From contig NZ_FORR01000002.1 of NCBI RefSeq assembly GCF_900114055.1, forward strand, positions 1-64,000: a stretch of DNA of 64,000 nucleotides, given 5' to 3'. The notes below the pieces were generated by a model. It saw nothing but the letters and a program-made list of their open reading frames with translations. It did not search any database and was not told where the DNA came from. The stretch is from Thermoflavimicrobium dichotomicum. GTDB lineage: Bacteria > Bacillota > Bacilli > Thermoactinomycetales > Thermoactinomycetaceae. A program made the position numbers and the translations under genes. Positions 54,314-63,867 of this stretch are shown here, piece by piece. How positions within the stretch are numbered: position 1 is the stretch's first letter; each line of letters opens with the position of its first letter.

Positions 54314-56008
54314 TTAATTCGCTTTTTTCTTCTTAAACTCTCGTACTGCTTCTTCCCGTAAAACTCGCCGCAAGATCTTTCCAACATTGGATTTCGGCAA
54401 TTCCTTTCTAAACTCTACAATCCGTGGTATTTTGTAAGCCGCCAATTTCTCCCGACAGTACTTTTCCACTTCTTTTTCTGTCAATTTCTGTCCTTCTTTT
54501 AAGACAATATATGCTTTTACGGTTTCACCGCGATATTCGTGAGGCACTCCTACCACGACAGCTTCCTGGATCGCTGGATGTTCATATAAAACCTCTTCAA
54601 CCTCACGCGGGTAAATATTATATCCACCAGCGATAATCACATCTTTTTTCCGATCTAAAATATAGAAATAACCGTCTTCATCCATTTTGCCAATATCCCC
54701 TGTATTTAACCATCCATCTTTTAACACCGCTTTTGTTTCTTCTGGACGCTTCCAATATCCCTTCATCACTTGTGGACCACGTATTTGCAATTCACCGGCT
54801 TCACCAACAGAGACCTCTTCTCCAGTATCCGGATTGACGATCCGGCATTCCGTGTCTGGTAGAGGTAAACCAATCGTAGAATGTTTCACCCGATCATAAA
54901 TCAGGTTTGCATGTGTTACAGGTGAGGTTTCTGTCAAACCATAACCTTCAATTAACTTTCCACCAGACAATTTTTCAAATGCCTCTTGGACTTCTACGGG
55001 AAGCGGTGCAGATCCACTCAGACATGCCTCAATCGAAGACAAATCATATCGACCAATATCCGGATGATTGATCAAACCAATATACATGGTGGGTGCACCC
55101 GGAAAATACGTGGGTCGATGCTTTTCAATTTCTTTCAGAATCATGGTGGCATCAAAACGCGGAACCAGAATCATCGTTGAAGCAAGATGAATGGCAAAAT
55201 GCATTAACGTCGTTAAACCATAAACATGGAAAAATGGCAATACTCCCAACACCTTCTCCTGTCCACGCTTTGCTTTATACGTCCAGGCGGTGATTTGATA
55301 CGTATTACTGATCAAATTGCGATGGGTTAACATCGCTCCCTTGGATAATCCTGTCGTTCCACCCGTGTATTGCAGCAAAGCTACATCATCTTTGGAATGG
55401 TATACAGGTTTCAAGGGTGTTGGCACTTCTTCTGCAATCAATTGCTTCATGGAGTAAAATTCGGGTCCTGTCGGAATTTCCACTTTCATGCCATCTTTCA
55501 TTAATTTGAGCTTATATAACCAATTCTTTGGAAATGGCAATACATCGGCAATTCCCGTTACAATGACTCGTTGTAATTTTGTTTTTTCTTTCACATTCAA
55601 TACTTTGGGTAAAACCAAATCCAGACATATGATTGTTTCGGCATCCGAATCATTTAACTGGTGCTCCAACTCACGTTCCATGTATAACGGATTCGTTTGG
55701 ACAACAATTGCTCCAATCATCAAGGACGCATAATAAGCAACAACTGCTTGTGGACAGTTCGGCAACATAATCGATACACGTTCACCTGGCTTTACTCCCA
55801 ATCTTTTTAAAGCATTCGCAAACGAATACACTTGATCAAGCAATTGCTGAAATGTTAATCGTTTTCCCATGAAAATAATCGCTTCATGATTGGGAAAGTC
55901 TTTAGCTGTATCAATTAACAGTTGAGCAATCGAAATATCAGGATACTCAATTGACTCAGGGATTTGTTTGGGATAGTGTTTCAGCCATGGCTTATTCTCC
56001 GCTCCCAT
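54314..56008 (-). CDS. lcfA: Long-chain acyl-CoA synthetase
   Basis: The 564-residue protein is an AMP-forming ligase with LLQYTGGTTGLSKGAMLTHRN (ATP loop), GYGLTETSPVTH, GWLNTGDIGKMDEDGYFYIL and DRKKDVIIAGGYNIYPREVEE, then LPKSNVGKILRRVLR with the catalytic Lys. It activates fatty acids for beta-oxidation. Of two early ATG codons, the one at 56008 has AGGAGG at six bases. A FadR box lies 29 bp upstream. This matches LcfA in B. subtilis by position as well. Confidence 0.96.
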   Translation of the reverse strand: MGAENKPWLKHYPKQIPESIEYPDISIAQLLIDTAKDFPNHEAIIFMGKRLTFQQLLDQVYSFANALKRLGVKPGERVSIMLPNCPQAVVAYYASLMIGAIVVQTNPLYMERELEHQLNDSDAETIICLDLVLPKVLNVKEKTKLQRVIVTGIADVLPFPKNWLYKLKLMKDGMKVEIPTGPEFYSMKQLIAEEVPTPLKPVYHSKDDVALLQYTGGTTGLSKGAMLTHRNLISNTYQITAWTYKAKRGQEKVLGVLPFFHVYGLTTLMHFAIHLASTMILVPRFDATMILKEIEKHRPTYFPGAPTMYIGLINHPDIGRYDLSSIEACLSGSAPLPVEVQEAFEKLSGGKLIEGYGLTETSPVTHANLIYDRVKHSTIGLPLPDTECRIVNPDTGEEVSVGEAGELQIRGPQVMKGYWKRPEETKAVLKDGWLNTGDIGKMDEDGYFYILDRKKDVIIAGGYNIYPREVEEVLYEHPAIQEAVVVGVPHEYRGETVKAYIVLKEGQKLTEKEVEKYCREKLAAYKIPRIVEFRKELPKSNVGKILRRVLREEAVREFKKKKAN

Positions 56009-56036
56009 ACCCATCCTCCTATCTCCCGGTTCAAAA

Positions 56037-56054
56037 TGAATGACCGCTCATTCA
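56037..56054. promoter_or_regulatory. FadR operator before lcfA
   Basis: TGAATGACCGCTCATTCA has perfect 7-bp arms around CCGC. The remaining 56055-56313 is AT-rich and includes a small AATATTCATATGAATATT palindrome at ~56172. Confidence 0.85.
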
Positions 56055-56313
56055 AATCGACTCAAAGATGAACAAAATATGACAATTATATTTTATCTAA
56101 TTTAATTCATTTTTTGAATCTCTATTTATGCATTTTACATAATTTATTTTAGGTTTTTTATAAAATAAAAGAGAATATTCATATGAATATTCTTATTTTT
56201 TATACATGCTCCCAAGTCATGCAAGCGGCTCAACATTTCTCCGAATGTGCACTTCTATGAAAATGAGGTAAAATAAAAGGGAAAATACTTACCTGCCTAG
56301 AAGGTGAAAAGCC

Positions 56314-56466
56314 ATGGCTCGATTGAAAAAGATCATGCTCACCATCGTTATCATTCTCTTGTGTTTACTGCTAATTGGTGTGATCCTTGCGATCTACCTG
56401 ATTGATCAATTATGGGATTTGGTACAGCAAATAGACCTGTGGGATTTATTGCAACAATTTTTATAA
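56314..56466 (+). CDS. Small single-pass membrane protein, 50 residues
   Basis: The frame ATG at 56314 to TAA at 56466 encodes 50 residues: MARLKKIML, a long hydrophobic helix (TIVIILLCLLLIGVILAIY), then an acidic amphipathic end with repeated QQIDLWDLLQQF. GAAGGTG stands seven bases before the ATG, and a terminator hairpin follows directly. Positive-inside charge suggests the C-terminus is outside. I know no family for it. Confidence 0.55.
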   Translation: MARLKKIMLTIVIILLCLLLIGVILAIYLIDQLWDLVQQIDLWDLLQQFL

Positions 56467-56469
56467 AAA

Positions 56470-56625
56470 GGAGCTGGAACAAACCAGCTCTGAAGCCGCT
56501 TCAAACCCGGTTTTCCTTTTCAAGTTGAACGACTTTTGCTCGGCGGGAGTGAAACGGAAAAAGAAAGCCGGCATATAACAGAATCATTGTCACCAAGCAG
56601 AGAGCTGGAAGAGGAAACCGGCTCT
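56470..56625. repeat. Duplicated terminator hairpins bracketing repeat A7
   Basis: GGAGCTGGAACAAACCAGCT at 56470-56489 (followed by CT, no T-run) resembles AGAGCTGGAAGAGGAAACCG at 56601-56620 (followed by GCTCTTTTT). Both fold as AGCTGG/CC(A/G)GCT hairpins in the same orientation and flank A7 exactly. Confidence 0.65.
56501..56600 (-). repeat. Family A repeat, copy A7 (reversed)
   Basis: On the plus strand CAAACCCGGTTTTCCTTTTC opens the element, with loop GTTGAACGACTTTTGCTCG, right arm GGAAAAAGAAAGCCGG and the end CATATAACAGAATCATTGTC. The outer left terminus is shortened. Confidence 0.8.
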
Positions 56626-56766
56626 TTTTATCTCTTCTTTATTCTTTTCATGGGTAGCTACAGCTACTTACAGTTTCCACCCACTTTTCATCCCATCCAC
56701 TCTCAACTAAAATAATGAAAGTCTGGTGAACATACCCTTAAAGGTGATTATAAAGGAGTCAATCAT

Positions 56767-58044
56767 ATGAACTACGATGTCATCGTGATCGGAGGAGGTC
56801 CAGCCGGGCTCATGGCGAGCGCTTCGGCCGGCATGCATGGGGCAAAAGTCCTGCTGTTGGACAAAGGCGACAAGCTGGGCAAAAAGCTCGCCATTTCTGG
56901 CGGTGGCCGATGCAATGTCACAAATAACAAGGAAATTGACGAACTGATTAAGCATATTCCCGGAAATGGTCGCTTTCTCTATAGCGTGTTCTCCATTTTT
57001 AACAATCGTGATCTGATCCGTTTTTTTGAAGATTTGGGTGTCCCTCTAAAAGAAGAAGATCATGGGCGAATGTTTCCTGTTTCGGACAGTGCCAAATCAG
57101 TCGTCCAAGCATTGATAAAAAAAGTAAAAATGGTTGGAACCGATATTCGCGTCCATACACCTGTCAAACGTGTTCTATATGAAAACGGCAAAGTCAAAGG
57201 GGTTGAATGTAAAACAGGGGAAGTTTTTTATGCACCTGCTGTGATCGTGGCAGCAGGAGGAAAAGCGGCTTCGCATACTGGATCCAGCGGTGATGGATAT
57301 GTATGGGCGAAAGAAGCAGGTCATACCATTACCGAATTATTTCCAACAGAAGTCCCTCTTACCTCGCCTGAACCTTTTATCAGGTCCAGAGAATTGCAAG
57401 GTTTGTCTTTACGTGATGTGACTCTGTCTGTCTACAACCCCAAAGGAAAAAAACTGGTCACTCATCGTGGGGATATGCTCTTTACCCATTTTGGCCTCTC
57501 TGGTCCAGCAGCTTTAAGATGCAGCCAGTTTGTGATTAAAACGCAAAAAAAGTTTGCGGTAGAGACAGTCCCCATTCATATCGACTTATTTCCTGACCAA
57601 TCGCTGGATACATTATTTCAGCAAACCAGGCAGATAGTGGAACAACATGCAAAGAAAACAGTAAAAAATACGCTCAAGCTTTCCATTCCTGATCGGCTGG
57701 TCCCCATTATCCTACAGCGACTGGATCTATCTGAAGAGCTGACCTGTGCCCATTTATCCAAAGAACAGCTATTGGACATCTGCAGGCATATAAAAGCATT
57801 CATTGTACAAGTGAATGGAACGCTCCCGATGGAAAAAGCTTTTGTAACAGGCGGTGGTGTTCATGTCAAGGAGATACATCCCAAAACCATGGAATCAAAA
57901 CTCATGGAAGGGCTATATTTCTGTGGAGAAGTCTTGGATATTCATGGTTATACCGGTGGTTATAACATCACGGCAGCATCTTGTACTGGATATGTAGCTG
58001 GAAAAAGTGCGGCTCTAAAAGTTCAATCCCAACTTTCCCACTGA
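56767..58044 (+). CDS. FAD-dependent oxidoreductase, HI0933/YhiN family
   Basis: The 425-residue flavoprotein begins [20 protein letters not shown] (FAD motif), continues [14 protein letters not shown], and has [26 protein letters not shown] and the C-terminal [16 protein letters not shown] flavin-contact region. These motifs define the HI0933 family (B. subtilis YtfP type). Its substrate is not established. AAAGGAG precedes the ATG. It lies 104 bp before an rRNA methyltransferase gene on the same strand. Confidence 0.9.
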   Translation: MNYDVIVIGGGPAGLMASASAGMHGAKVLLLDKGDKLGKKLAISGGGRCNVTNNKEIDELIKHIPGNGRFLYSVFSIFNNRDLIRFFEDLGVPLKEEDHGRMFPVSDSAKSVVQALIKKVKMVGTDIRVHTPVKRVLYENGKVKGVECKTGEVFYAPAVIVAAGGKAASHTGSSGDGYVWAKEAGHTITELFPTEVPLTSPEPFIRSRELQGLSLRDVTLSVYNPKGKKLVTHRGDMLFTHFGLSGPAALRCSQFVIKTQKKFAVETVPIHIDLFPDQSLDTLFQQTRQIVEQHAKKTVKNTLKLSIPDRLVPIILQRLDLSEELTCAHLSKEQLLDICRHIKAFIVQVNGTLPMEKAFVTGGGVHVKEIHPKTMESKLMEGLYFCGEVLDIHGYTGGYNITAASCTGYVAGKSAALKVQSQLSH

Positions 58045-58148
58045 ATGATTTTCTTTAAACGGTGGTAGGAGATCCCTGTTCAAACTTCGGTGAAAAAAAT
58101 AGCAGATATTTGATTCAACTTGAAAGAACAAGTGAAAGGAAGAGGTGA

Positions 58149-59531
58149 ATGAATTCACTCCCCCAAGCATTCCTGGAACAGATGCAAACGCTATTAAAAG
58201 ATGAATACCCATCCTTTATCCAAACCTATGAAGAACCTCCCGTTCGCTCTTTGCGCGTAAATACACTAAAAATCACAGCGGAAGATCTTCAGCAAAAGGT
58301 TCCTTTTCATTTGGAACCCATTCCCTGGTGTAAAGAAGCTTATTATTACCAGCATGAGCTAGATCGTCCCGGAAAGCATGTTTATCATGCCGCTGGACTT
58401 TATTACATTCAGGATGCAAGTGCAATGGCTCCTGCCGAAGCACTGGATCCCCAACCTGGTGAAAAAATACTGGACTTATGTGCAGCTCCAGGAGGAAAAA
58501 CCACACAAATTGCCGCCAAAATGAAAAACCAGGGTATACTGGTCGCCAATGAAATCGACAATAAACGCATTAAAGCTTTGGTCGAAAATCTGGAGCGCTG
58601 TGGCGTCACCAATGCCGTGGTTCTTAACGAACATCCAGAGCATCTGTCCAGTCGATTCGTGAACTTTTTTGACCGAATCCTGATTGATGCGCCTTGCTCA
58701 GGCGAAGGAATGTTTCGGAAAGATCCAGACAGCTGTGAACGTTGGAGTCCACGTGCGGTAGAAAAGTGCGCTCAGCTACAGATCGAAATCCTGACAGCTG
58801 CTGCCCCTATGTTACGTGCAGGAGGACGCCTTGTTTATTCCACCTGCACTTTCAATCCGATTGAAAATGAAGGGGTAATCGCTCACTTTTTGGAAAAACA
58901 TCCCGAATTTGAACTGTTACCTGTACCACAGCATGTCCATTACCAGCCAGGCCATCCTGACTGGGCTACTCCTTTTCATCCTGAACTATCGCATACTGCC
59001 AGACTGTGGCCCCATCATTTACGAGGGGAAGGCCACTTTGTTGCAGTCCTGCAAAAGAGGGATGGTATAGAGGGGCACAAAAAAAAAGCGGGAAAATATC
59101 CACCTGTACATCATGAAGCGATCAAGCTGTTTCAACAATTTATGCGGGAAACTTTTCACCAAAACATGATAGACGGAACCCTGACTTTATACGGTGAGCA
59201 CCTCTATCTGGTTCCCGAAGAACTTCCCTCACTTAAAGGATTACGGGTAGAAAGACCTGGCCGATATTTGGGACAGGTAAAGAAAAAACACTTTATCCCT
59301 TCACATGCACTAGCCTTATCCATTCCACCTGACTCAGTCAAACAAGTGCATCATTTTAAAGTGGATCAATCGGAGTTGTATCTTTATCTCCAGGGCGAAA
59401 CACTTCCGTTCTCCCAAGGCAAAGGCTGGGTCTTGGTAACGGTTGATGATTTCCCGCTTGGATGGGGCAAAGCATCAGGCGGTATGCTTAAAAATCACTA
59501 TCCAAAGTGGTTGCGTTGGGATAAATATTAG
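58149..59531 (+). CDS. RsmF-like rRNA cytosine-C5 methyltransferase
   Basis: The 460-residue protein has an N-terminal RsmB/F domain, the SAM site LDLCAAPGGKTTQIAAKM (~120), the catalytic IDAPCSGEGMFRKDP and the second Cys in YSTCTFNPIENEGVIA, as in NOL1/NOP2/Sun enzymes. The C-terminal ~150 residues match the RsmF-type extension with an RNA-binding PUA-like part. It most likely methylates a cytosine of 16S rRNA; the exact position is inferred. GAAGAGGTGA precedes the ATG. Confidence 0.92.
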   Translation: MNSLPQAFLEQMQTLLKDEYPSFIQTYEEPPVRSLRVNTLKITAEDLQQKVPFHLEPIPWCKEAYYYQHELDRPGKHVYHAAGLYYIQDASAMAPAEALDPQPGEKILDLCAAPGGKTTQIAAKMKNQGILVANEIDNKRIKALVENLERCGVTNAVVLNEHPEHLSSRFVNFFDRILIDAPCSGEGMFRKDPDSCERWSPRAVEKCAQLQIEILTAAAPMLRAGGRLVYSTCTFNPIENEGVIAHFLEKHPEFELLPVPQHVHYQPGHPDWATPFHPELSHTARLWPHHLRGEGHFVAVLQKRDGIEGHKKKAGKYPPVHHEAIKLFQQFMRETFHQNMIDGTLTLYGEHLYLVPEELPSLKGLRVERPGRYLGQVKKKHFIPSHALALSIPPDSVKQVHHFKVDQSELYLYLQGETLPFSQGKGWVLVTVDDFPLGWGKASGGMLKNHYPKWLRWDKY

Positions 59532-59626
59532 GTCATTTCAAAGTCCCGAAGTTACAAATCGAATTGGGCACCCACTCCGTTTTTCCGATTCGTCATGACA
59601 ATATTTTCCAAAACCATAGCAAAGGC

Positions 59627-59661
59627 AAAACCCGACTTCATCATTCAAAGTCGGGTTTTTT
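59627..59661. terminator. Bidirectional terminator between the rRNA methyltransferase and the M2/M3-type peptidase
   Basis: AAAACCCGACTT and AAGTCGGGTTTT pair across a 9-base loop, with T-runs on both strands. Confidence 0.88.
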
Positions 59662-59663
59662 GA

Positions 59664-61235
59664 TCATTTCACAAACTGTTTGACAAAATGCTCGGGGTTG
59701 AGTGGTTCACCTGTTGCCCGCTCAATCATTCCTTCCCATCCATAGCGATCCCCTGGTTTAAATACCTTCTCAATAAAGAATTTACCGACTTCCTGATTGA
59801 AAATGGATGGCGATATATGATTCCGTATATATTGATCGAATTGGGAAGCTGTCAATTCTCCCAGTAAATAGTTTTGATAATATACGGGAGCAATCGTAAA
59901 GTGGATTTTTGCTGCCCAGTGCGGATAATCCGTTTTTTCTGGTGGATGTACATATTGAATCTCGCTGACAAACTTCCACCACAAACGATTGAGATCCTGA
60001 TCCGGGTTACGATACAGTTCTCTTTCAAAAAAGACGAATGTAATCACCCAACGTGCCGTTATGAGCATCTGTCTTTGTAGCATTTTCTCTACATTGGGCA
60101 TGATTCGATCCAATGTTTGATCATCCAGTCCCAAAAAGGTATGGAGCCATTCCCGATTTTTAACCATCCGTCCAAAGAACATGGCTACTGCTTCTGTGGT
60201 AAAAATATGTGCGTGTGTTCGCAGGATAAAAGGCAGGCTTGGATCATTGTATTTATCATACACCGCATGGCCAAATTCGTGCAGCATCGTCTCCATCCAG
60301 TATTGGTTGTTTCGAATATTACAGAGTACCCGGACATCTCCTTCACGATCCATATCAATGCAAAAGGCATGTTGGTTTTTTCTTTCTCGCTCATATAAGT
60401 CGCTATTTGCCAACAAATCAGTAATATCCATACCTAATGCACGAAAAGTGTCTGCAGTTAACTGTTCAATGTTTTTATTTTGGAAGTAAGCACTTATATC
60501 CGTTCCTGGGATGGGAGGAGCTTCCTGGAAAAAGGGGTCCAGATAGTGCCAGGGTCGAAGTTCACTCACTTTGATGCCATATCGTTCTGCCAGCTCTTGA
60601 TCGATTTCGCTTTTGATTTTTCGGAATGGCTCATCGGTTAATTCTTTGAGCCGCTGAAAAATGCCATAAATTTCATCACGATCTAACTCATTAAGCTCAA
60701 AAGCCATCTGATGATGATCCTCATACCCCAGCTTTCTGGCTGCTTCATTTCTTAACTGGATCAATTGAAGTAAACCGGGTGTCACTTTCTGGGCAATCTG
60801 TTTGCTTGCTTCCCATGCTTTCTTTCTCTTTTTTTGATCCACACTGTTTACAAGAATATCACGGATTTCATTTTCAGAAATCTTCCTTCCATCCATCTCT
60901 CCACGAAAGGTATTAAAAATATTGCTTAGTTCAGAAGAAAGTTGCACCATTTTCTCAAGCATGTCTTTGGGCAATTGATTGGCCAAGGCATCTTGATACA
61001 GGCGCTGATATTGACGATGTTCAAGCGAATTCGGTTCGGCTGTCTGCAATCCATGTTGAATCTGTTTGAAACGTTCAGGATTCGAACAGTAATGCCGGTA
61101 CTCAGCTTCAGCTCTGGCTTCTTTTTCTTGCCACTCTTTCTCTCCCGTTGTATTTACCATCCAGCTTGCCTGCATCCATTCCCTGAATATACTTGCTATT
61201 TTTTCATTTTCTTGTCGCAAAAAGTCTTCCATCAT
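59664..61235 (-). CDS. M2/M3-type zinc oligopeptidase
   Basis: The 523-residue, mainly helical protein contains the gluzincin motif HEFGH at 319-323 (METMLHEFGHAVYDKY) and the third ligand E348 (HIFTTEAVAMFFGRM). Overall length and layout fit the M2/M3-like oligopeptidases of Firmicutes, which cleave short peptides inside the cell. It is coupled to the upstream membrane gene (stop TAA directly followed by ATG). The protein at 24153-25664 is a diverged paralogue without the zinc site. Confidence 0.9.
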   Translation of the reverse strand: MMEDFLRQENEKIASIFREWMQASWMVNTTGEKEWQEKEARAEAEYRHYCSNPERFKQIQHGLQTAEPNSLEHRQYQRLYQDALANQLPKDMLEKMVQLSSELSNIFNTFRGEMDGRKISENEIRDILVNSVDQKKRKKAWEASKQIAQKVTPGLLQLIQLRNEAARKLGYEDHHQMAFELNELDRDEIYGIFQRLKELTDEPFRKIKSEIDQELAERYGIKVSELRPWHYLDPFFQEAPPIPGTDISAYFQNKNIEQLTADTFRALGMDITDLLANSDLYERERKNQHAFCIDMDREGDVRVLCNIRNNQYWMETMLHEFGHAVYDKYNDPSLPFILRTHAHIFTTEAVAMFFGRMVKNREWLHTFLGLDDQTLDRIMPNVEKMLQRQMLITARWVITFVFFERELYRNPDQDLNRLWWKFVSEIQYVHPPEKTDYPHWAAKIHFTIAPVYYQNYLLGELTASQFDQYIRNHISPSIFNQEVGKFFIEKVFKPGDRYGWEGMIERATGEPLNPEHFVKQFVK

Positions 61236-62249
61236 TTAACTCCCTTCATTTGATGTCTTCTCTTTCTTTATAAAAAGACTCCACTGATTCTTTTTCCTTT
61301 TTGTATGTTGGTCAAACAAAGCTTTTTTAATAAGCAAATAACGCTGCATTTCATTGACAAAATGAAACAAAGCGGCTCGTACCTCGAATTCTTTTCGGTC
61401 TTGTGGCAGCGGAGAGGTTTTAAATTTCTGCCTCATTTTCTGGAGCTCATCCAAATAAATACTTACAGTGTTTCCAGGATGAATCGCATGGGCGAGATTC
61501 TCCAAAAAGTCGGCAATCATATAATTTTGTTCATAAGTTTCATCCAAAGAGCTCACCAATGGCATGATACGCTGAATGATCTCAAACTGTTTTTCGCGCA
61601 TCTCAAAATAATGGAAATAGTGATTGTCATTATATCTCAAATTATTTTCGATATCCTTTAGCGCTAAATCCTTTGCTTCTTGCAACACTTTATGCACTTC
61701 GAGAATTTCTTTACCATCCCAATCGCTTTCTCCCTGACGTAAATAAATAACAAATTCCATAAAAATCTTTTTAAAATAAGCCTCCACTTGTTCCTGATAT
61801 GCTTTTAATTGCTTCTCAGCACTCGGCATAATGATGTTCATCATCAATGCAAAAGTAATGCCCACTACAATAATCCCCAGTTCATTCAGAAGTGTCATCC
61901 CATCCACTTTATGAAGCATATAAAGATGCAAGATCACAACTGAACTCGTTGCCACACTGTCTTTCGCTTTTAATGCCACCAGGACCGGGATCACCATCAA
62001 TAAAATGAGTGTAATCGTCCAAGGTGTAAAACCAAATAACTTGAATGAGACGGCTGCAAACAGTCCACCGATGATACAAGAAATCATCTTTTCAATTGCA
62101 CTTTCGATGGAGCGTTTTCTCGTCTCTTTAAGACATAAAATTGTTAGGACCCCAGCAGAAGAATAAAATTTCAAACCAATCCAACTGGCTACAGCAATGG
62201 CCAAACCTGTCCCAATGGCCGTCTTGATCACACGAAATCCAATTTTCAT
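61236..62249 (-). CDS. Aromatic-acid-exporter-like (ArAE/FUSC, DUF939-type) membrane protein
   Basis: The 337-residue protein has about four to five N-terminal membrane helices (~10-140: IKTAIGTGLAIAVASWIGLKF, CIIGGLFAAVSFKLFGF) and a long soluble helical C-terminal domain (~150-337). The start MKIGFRVIKTAIGTGLA is typical of the family. A transport role for aromatic or other organic acids is predicted for relatives; the substrate here is unknown. It runs into the peptidase gene without a gap, so both are co-transcribed. Confidence 0.82.
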   Translation of the reverse strand: MKIGFRVIKTAIGTGLAIAVASWIGLKFYSSAGVLTILCLKETRKRSIESAIEKMISCIIGGLFAAVSFKLFGFTPWTITLILLMVIPVLVALKAKDSVATSSVVILHLYMLHKVDGMTLLNELGIIVVGITFALMMNIIMPSAEKQLKAYQEQVEAYFKKIFMEFVIYLRQGESDWDGKEILEVHKVLQEAKDLALKDIENNLRYNDNHYFHYFEMREKQFEIIQRIMPLVSSLDETYEQNYMIADFLENLAHAIHPGNTVSIYLDELQKMRQKFKTSPLPQDRKEFEVRAALFHFVNEMQRYLLIKKALFDQHTKRKKNQWSLFIKKEKTSNEGS

Positions 62250-62540
62250 ATCGTATCACCTTTTATGAAATGTATGTATGATCTCATATTCCCTGACTCA
62301 TTGTATATCAATCCAAATGGATCAGCCAGTTTCTGATCCCTCCTTCCCCTTCTTTCCAGATCATCAGCACAACTCAATAAACGCTCATGTCTTTTACATA
62401 TAACTTTTTTTATTTATTATCGATTATTTTTTATTATTTTTTGAATGTACAAATATTTGCCAAAAAATTTAAAGGAAGATGACCTAGCTATCAGGAATAT
62501 TAATTTCTATGGAATGGCAAGAGAACAGACAGAGGAGTTG

Positions 62541-63674
62541 ATGTATTTGAAGTTATTTTTACCCCTTTTTTTCACTCTAACCCTATTTTTTTCAACCAGT
62601 TATGCTAGTGGTATAAATCCTGCCTCCGTAAAGAGTCACGAAATTATTGTAAAACTTAAGCACGAAGCTTCCCTCGCATCATTTGGGAAAGTCGTCTCTC
62701 AAAATCATGCATTGGGATATGCGGTGCTTCGTGTCACCACCTCTACTTCGATCAACGACACGATTCAACAGCTTGAACAATTACCCTTTGTGGATTATGC
62801 AGAAAAAAACATGGTTTTCCATACAACCAAAGCGCCCAATGATCCCAAGTTCAGCCAACAATATGGATTGAAAAAAGTTCGGGCAGAACAGGCCTGGACG
62901 GTCACCAAAGGAAATGCCAATACAATCATTGCCACCGTCGATACCGGAGTTGATTATAAACATCCTGATCTAAAAGAAAAAGTAATAAAAGGTAAAGATT
63001 TTGTTGACGATGATAGGGATCCGATGGATGAAAACGGCCATGGAACCCATTGTGCGGGAATTGCTGCCGCTATTACGAATAATGGGATAGGTATTGCCGG
63101 CATGGCTCCTAAAGTGAAAATACTGGCTGTTCGCTCGCTTGATGCAGATGGAGAAGGATATTTATCGGATATAGCTGATGGGATCACCTATGCAGTTGAC
63201 CAAGGAGCAAAAGTAATCAATCTCAGTCTGGGTTCCACAGATGATAGTCGTATCATGAGAGAAGCGATTCAATACGCTGTCAATAAAGGTGTTGTTGTCG
63301 TCGCTGCTGCTGGAAATAATGATTCTTCCCTCCCTCTTTATCCTGCTTACTATCCCAATGTCATTGCTGTAGGGGCAACAGATGCGAATGATGAAAAGGC
63401 GGACTTCTCCAATTATGGCCAATGGGTGGATATCGTCGCTCCAGGTGTAGATATTTTATCGACCTGGTCTGATAAAACTTATCAACTCGAATCAGGAACA
63501 TCGATGGCGGCTCCTTTTGTTACTGGAGTTGCCAGCCTTCTCGCTTCCCAAGGAAAAAATGGAAAGCAAATTCGAGAAACACTCGAAAGATCAGCAGATC
63601 CCATCCCCGGAACTGGACAATATTGGAAATACGGAAGGCTTAATGCGGAAAAAGCAGTAAAAGCGAAGAAGTAA
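62541..63674 (+). CDS. Secreted subtilisin-like serine protease (thermitase-like)
   Basis: The ~377-residue precursor has a signal peptide (KLFLPLFFTLTLFFSTSYAS), a short inhibitor-I9-like propeptide (~25-95: IIVKLKHEASLASFGKVV to FVDYAEKN) and an S8 catalytic domain. The triad is visible as Asp in ATVDTGVDYKHPDL, His in NGHGTHCAGIAA and Ser in GTSMAAPFVTG, with AAAGNND as oxyanion region. The closest general type is thermitase. Start choice: GAGGAG at 62532 serves the ATG at 62541 (short spacing) or the TTG at 62547; the longer frame from 62445 would place 32 residues before the signal peptide. Confidence 0.93.
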   Translation: MYLKLFLPLFFTLTLFFSTSYASGINPASVKSHEIIVKLKHEASLASFGKVVSQNHALGYAVLRVTTSTSINDTIQQLEQLPFVDYAEKNMVFHTTKAPNDPKFSQQYGLKKVRAEQAWTVTKGNANTIIATVDTGVDYKHPDLKEKVIKGKDFVDDDRDPMDENGHGTHCAGIAAAITNNGIGIAGMAPKVKILAVRSLDADGEGYLSDIADGITYAVDQGAKVINLSLGSTDDSRIMREAIQYAVNKGVVVVAAAGNNDSSLPLYPAYYPNVIAVGATDANDEKADFSNYGQWVDIVAPGVDILSTWSDKTYQLESGTSMAAPFVTGVASLLASQGKNGKQIRETLERSADPIPGTGQYWKYGRLNAEKAVKAKK

Positions 63675-63683
63675 AAGAAAAGA

Positions 63684-63715
63684 AACGTCCACCTCATTAT
63701 AAGACAGGTGGACGT
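63684..63715 (+). terminator. Subtilase terminator, left copy (without T-run)
   Basis: AACGTCCACCT and AGGTGGACGT pair around CATTATAAGAC. It is followed by CAAGG, not by T. A 30/32 identical copy lies at 63939-63970. Confidence 0.75.
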
Positions 63716-63724
63716 CAAGGCTAT

Positions 63725-63861
63725 CCTGAATGTTTCTCCCGCGCTTCGGGATGGGTTCCTTCCTCCGTGACGACTTCTGTACCATCACAGTCACTCCGTA
63801 AGGAACCCATCCCTCCGCTTTATAGAAAACTCATCCCTCTGATGATGTTTCTCGGCAACAT
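63725..63861 (+). repeat. Family B repeat, copy B3 (core orientation 1)
   Basis: The left flank is shortened (CCTGAATGTTTCTCCCGCGC). The 64-bp core at 63749-63812 has the same orientation as in B1 with two substitutions. The right flank (CTCCGCTTTATAGAAAACTC, then TCATCCCTCTGATG and CTCGGCAACAT) extends the match to B1. Repeat A8 follows after six bases. Confidence 0.85.
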
Positions 63862-63867
63862 GAGAAC

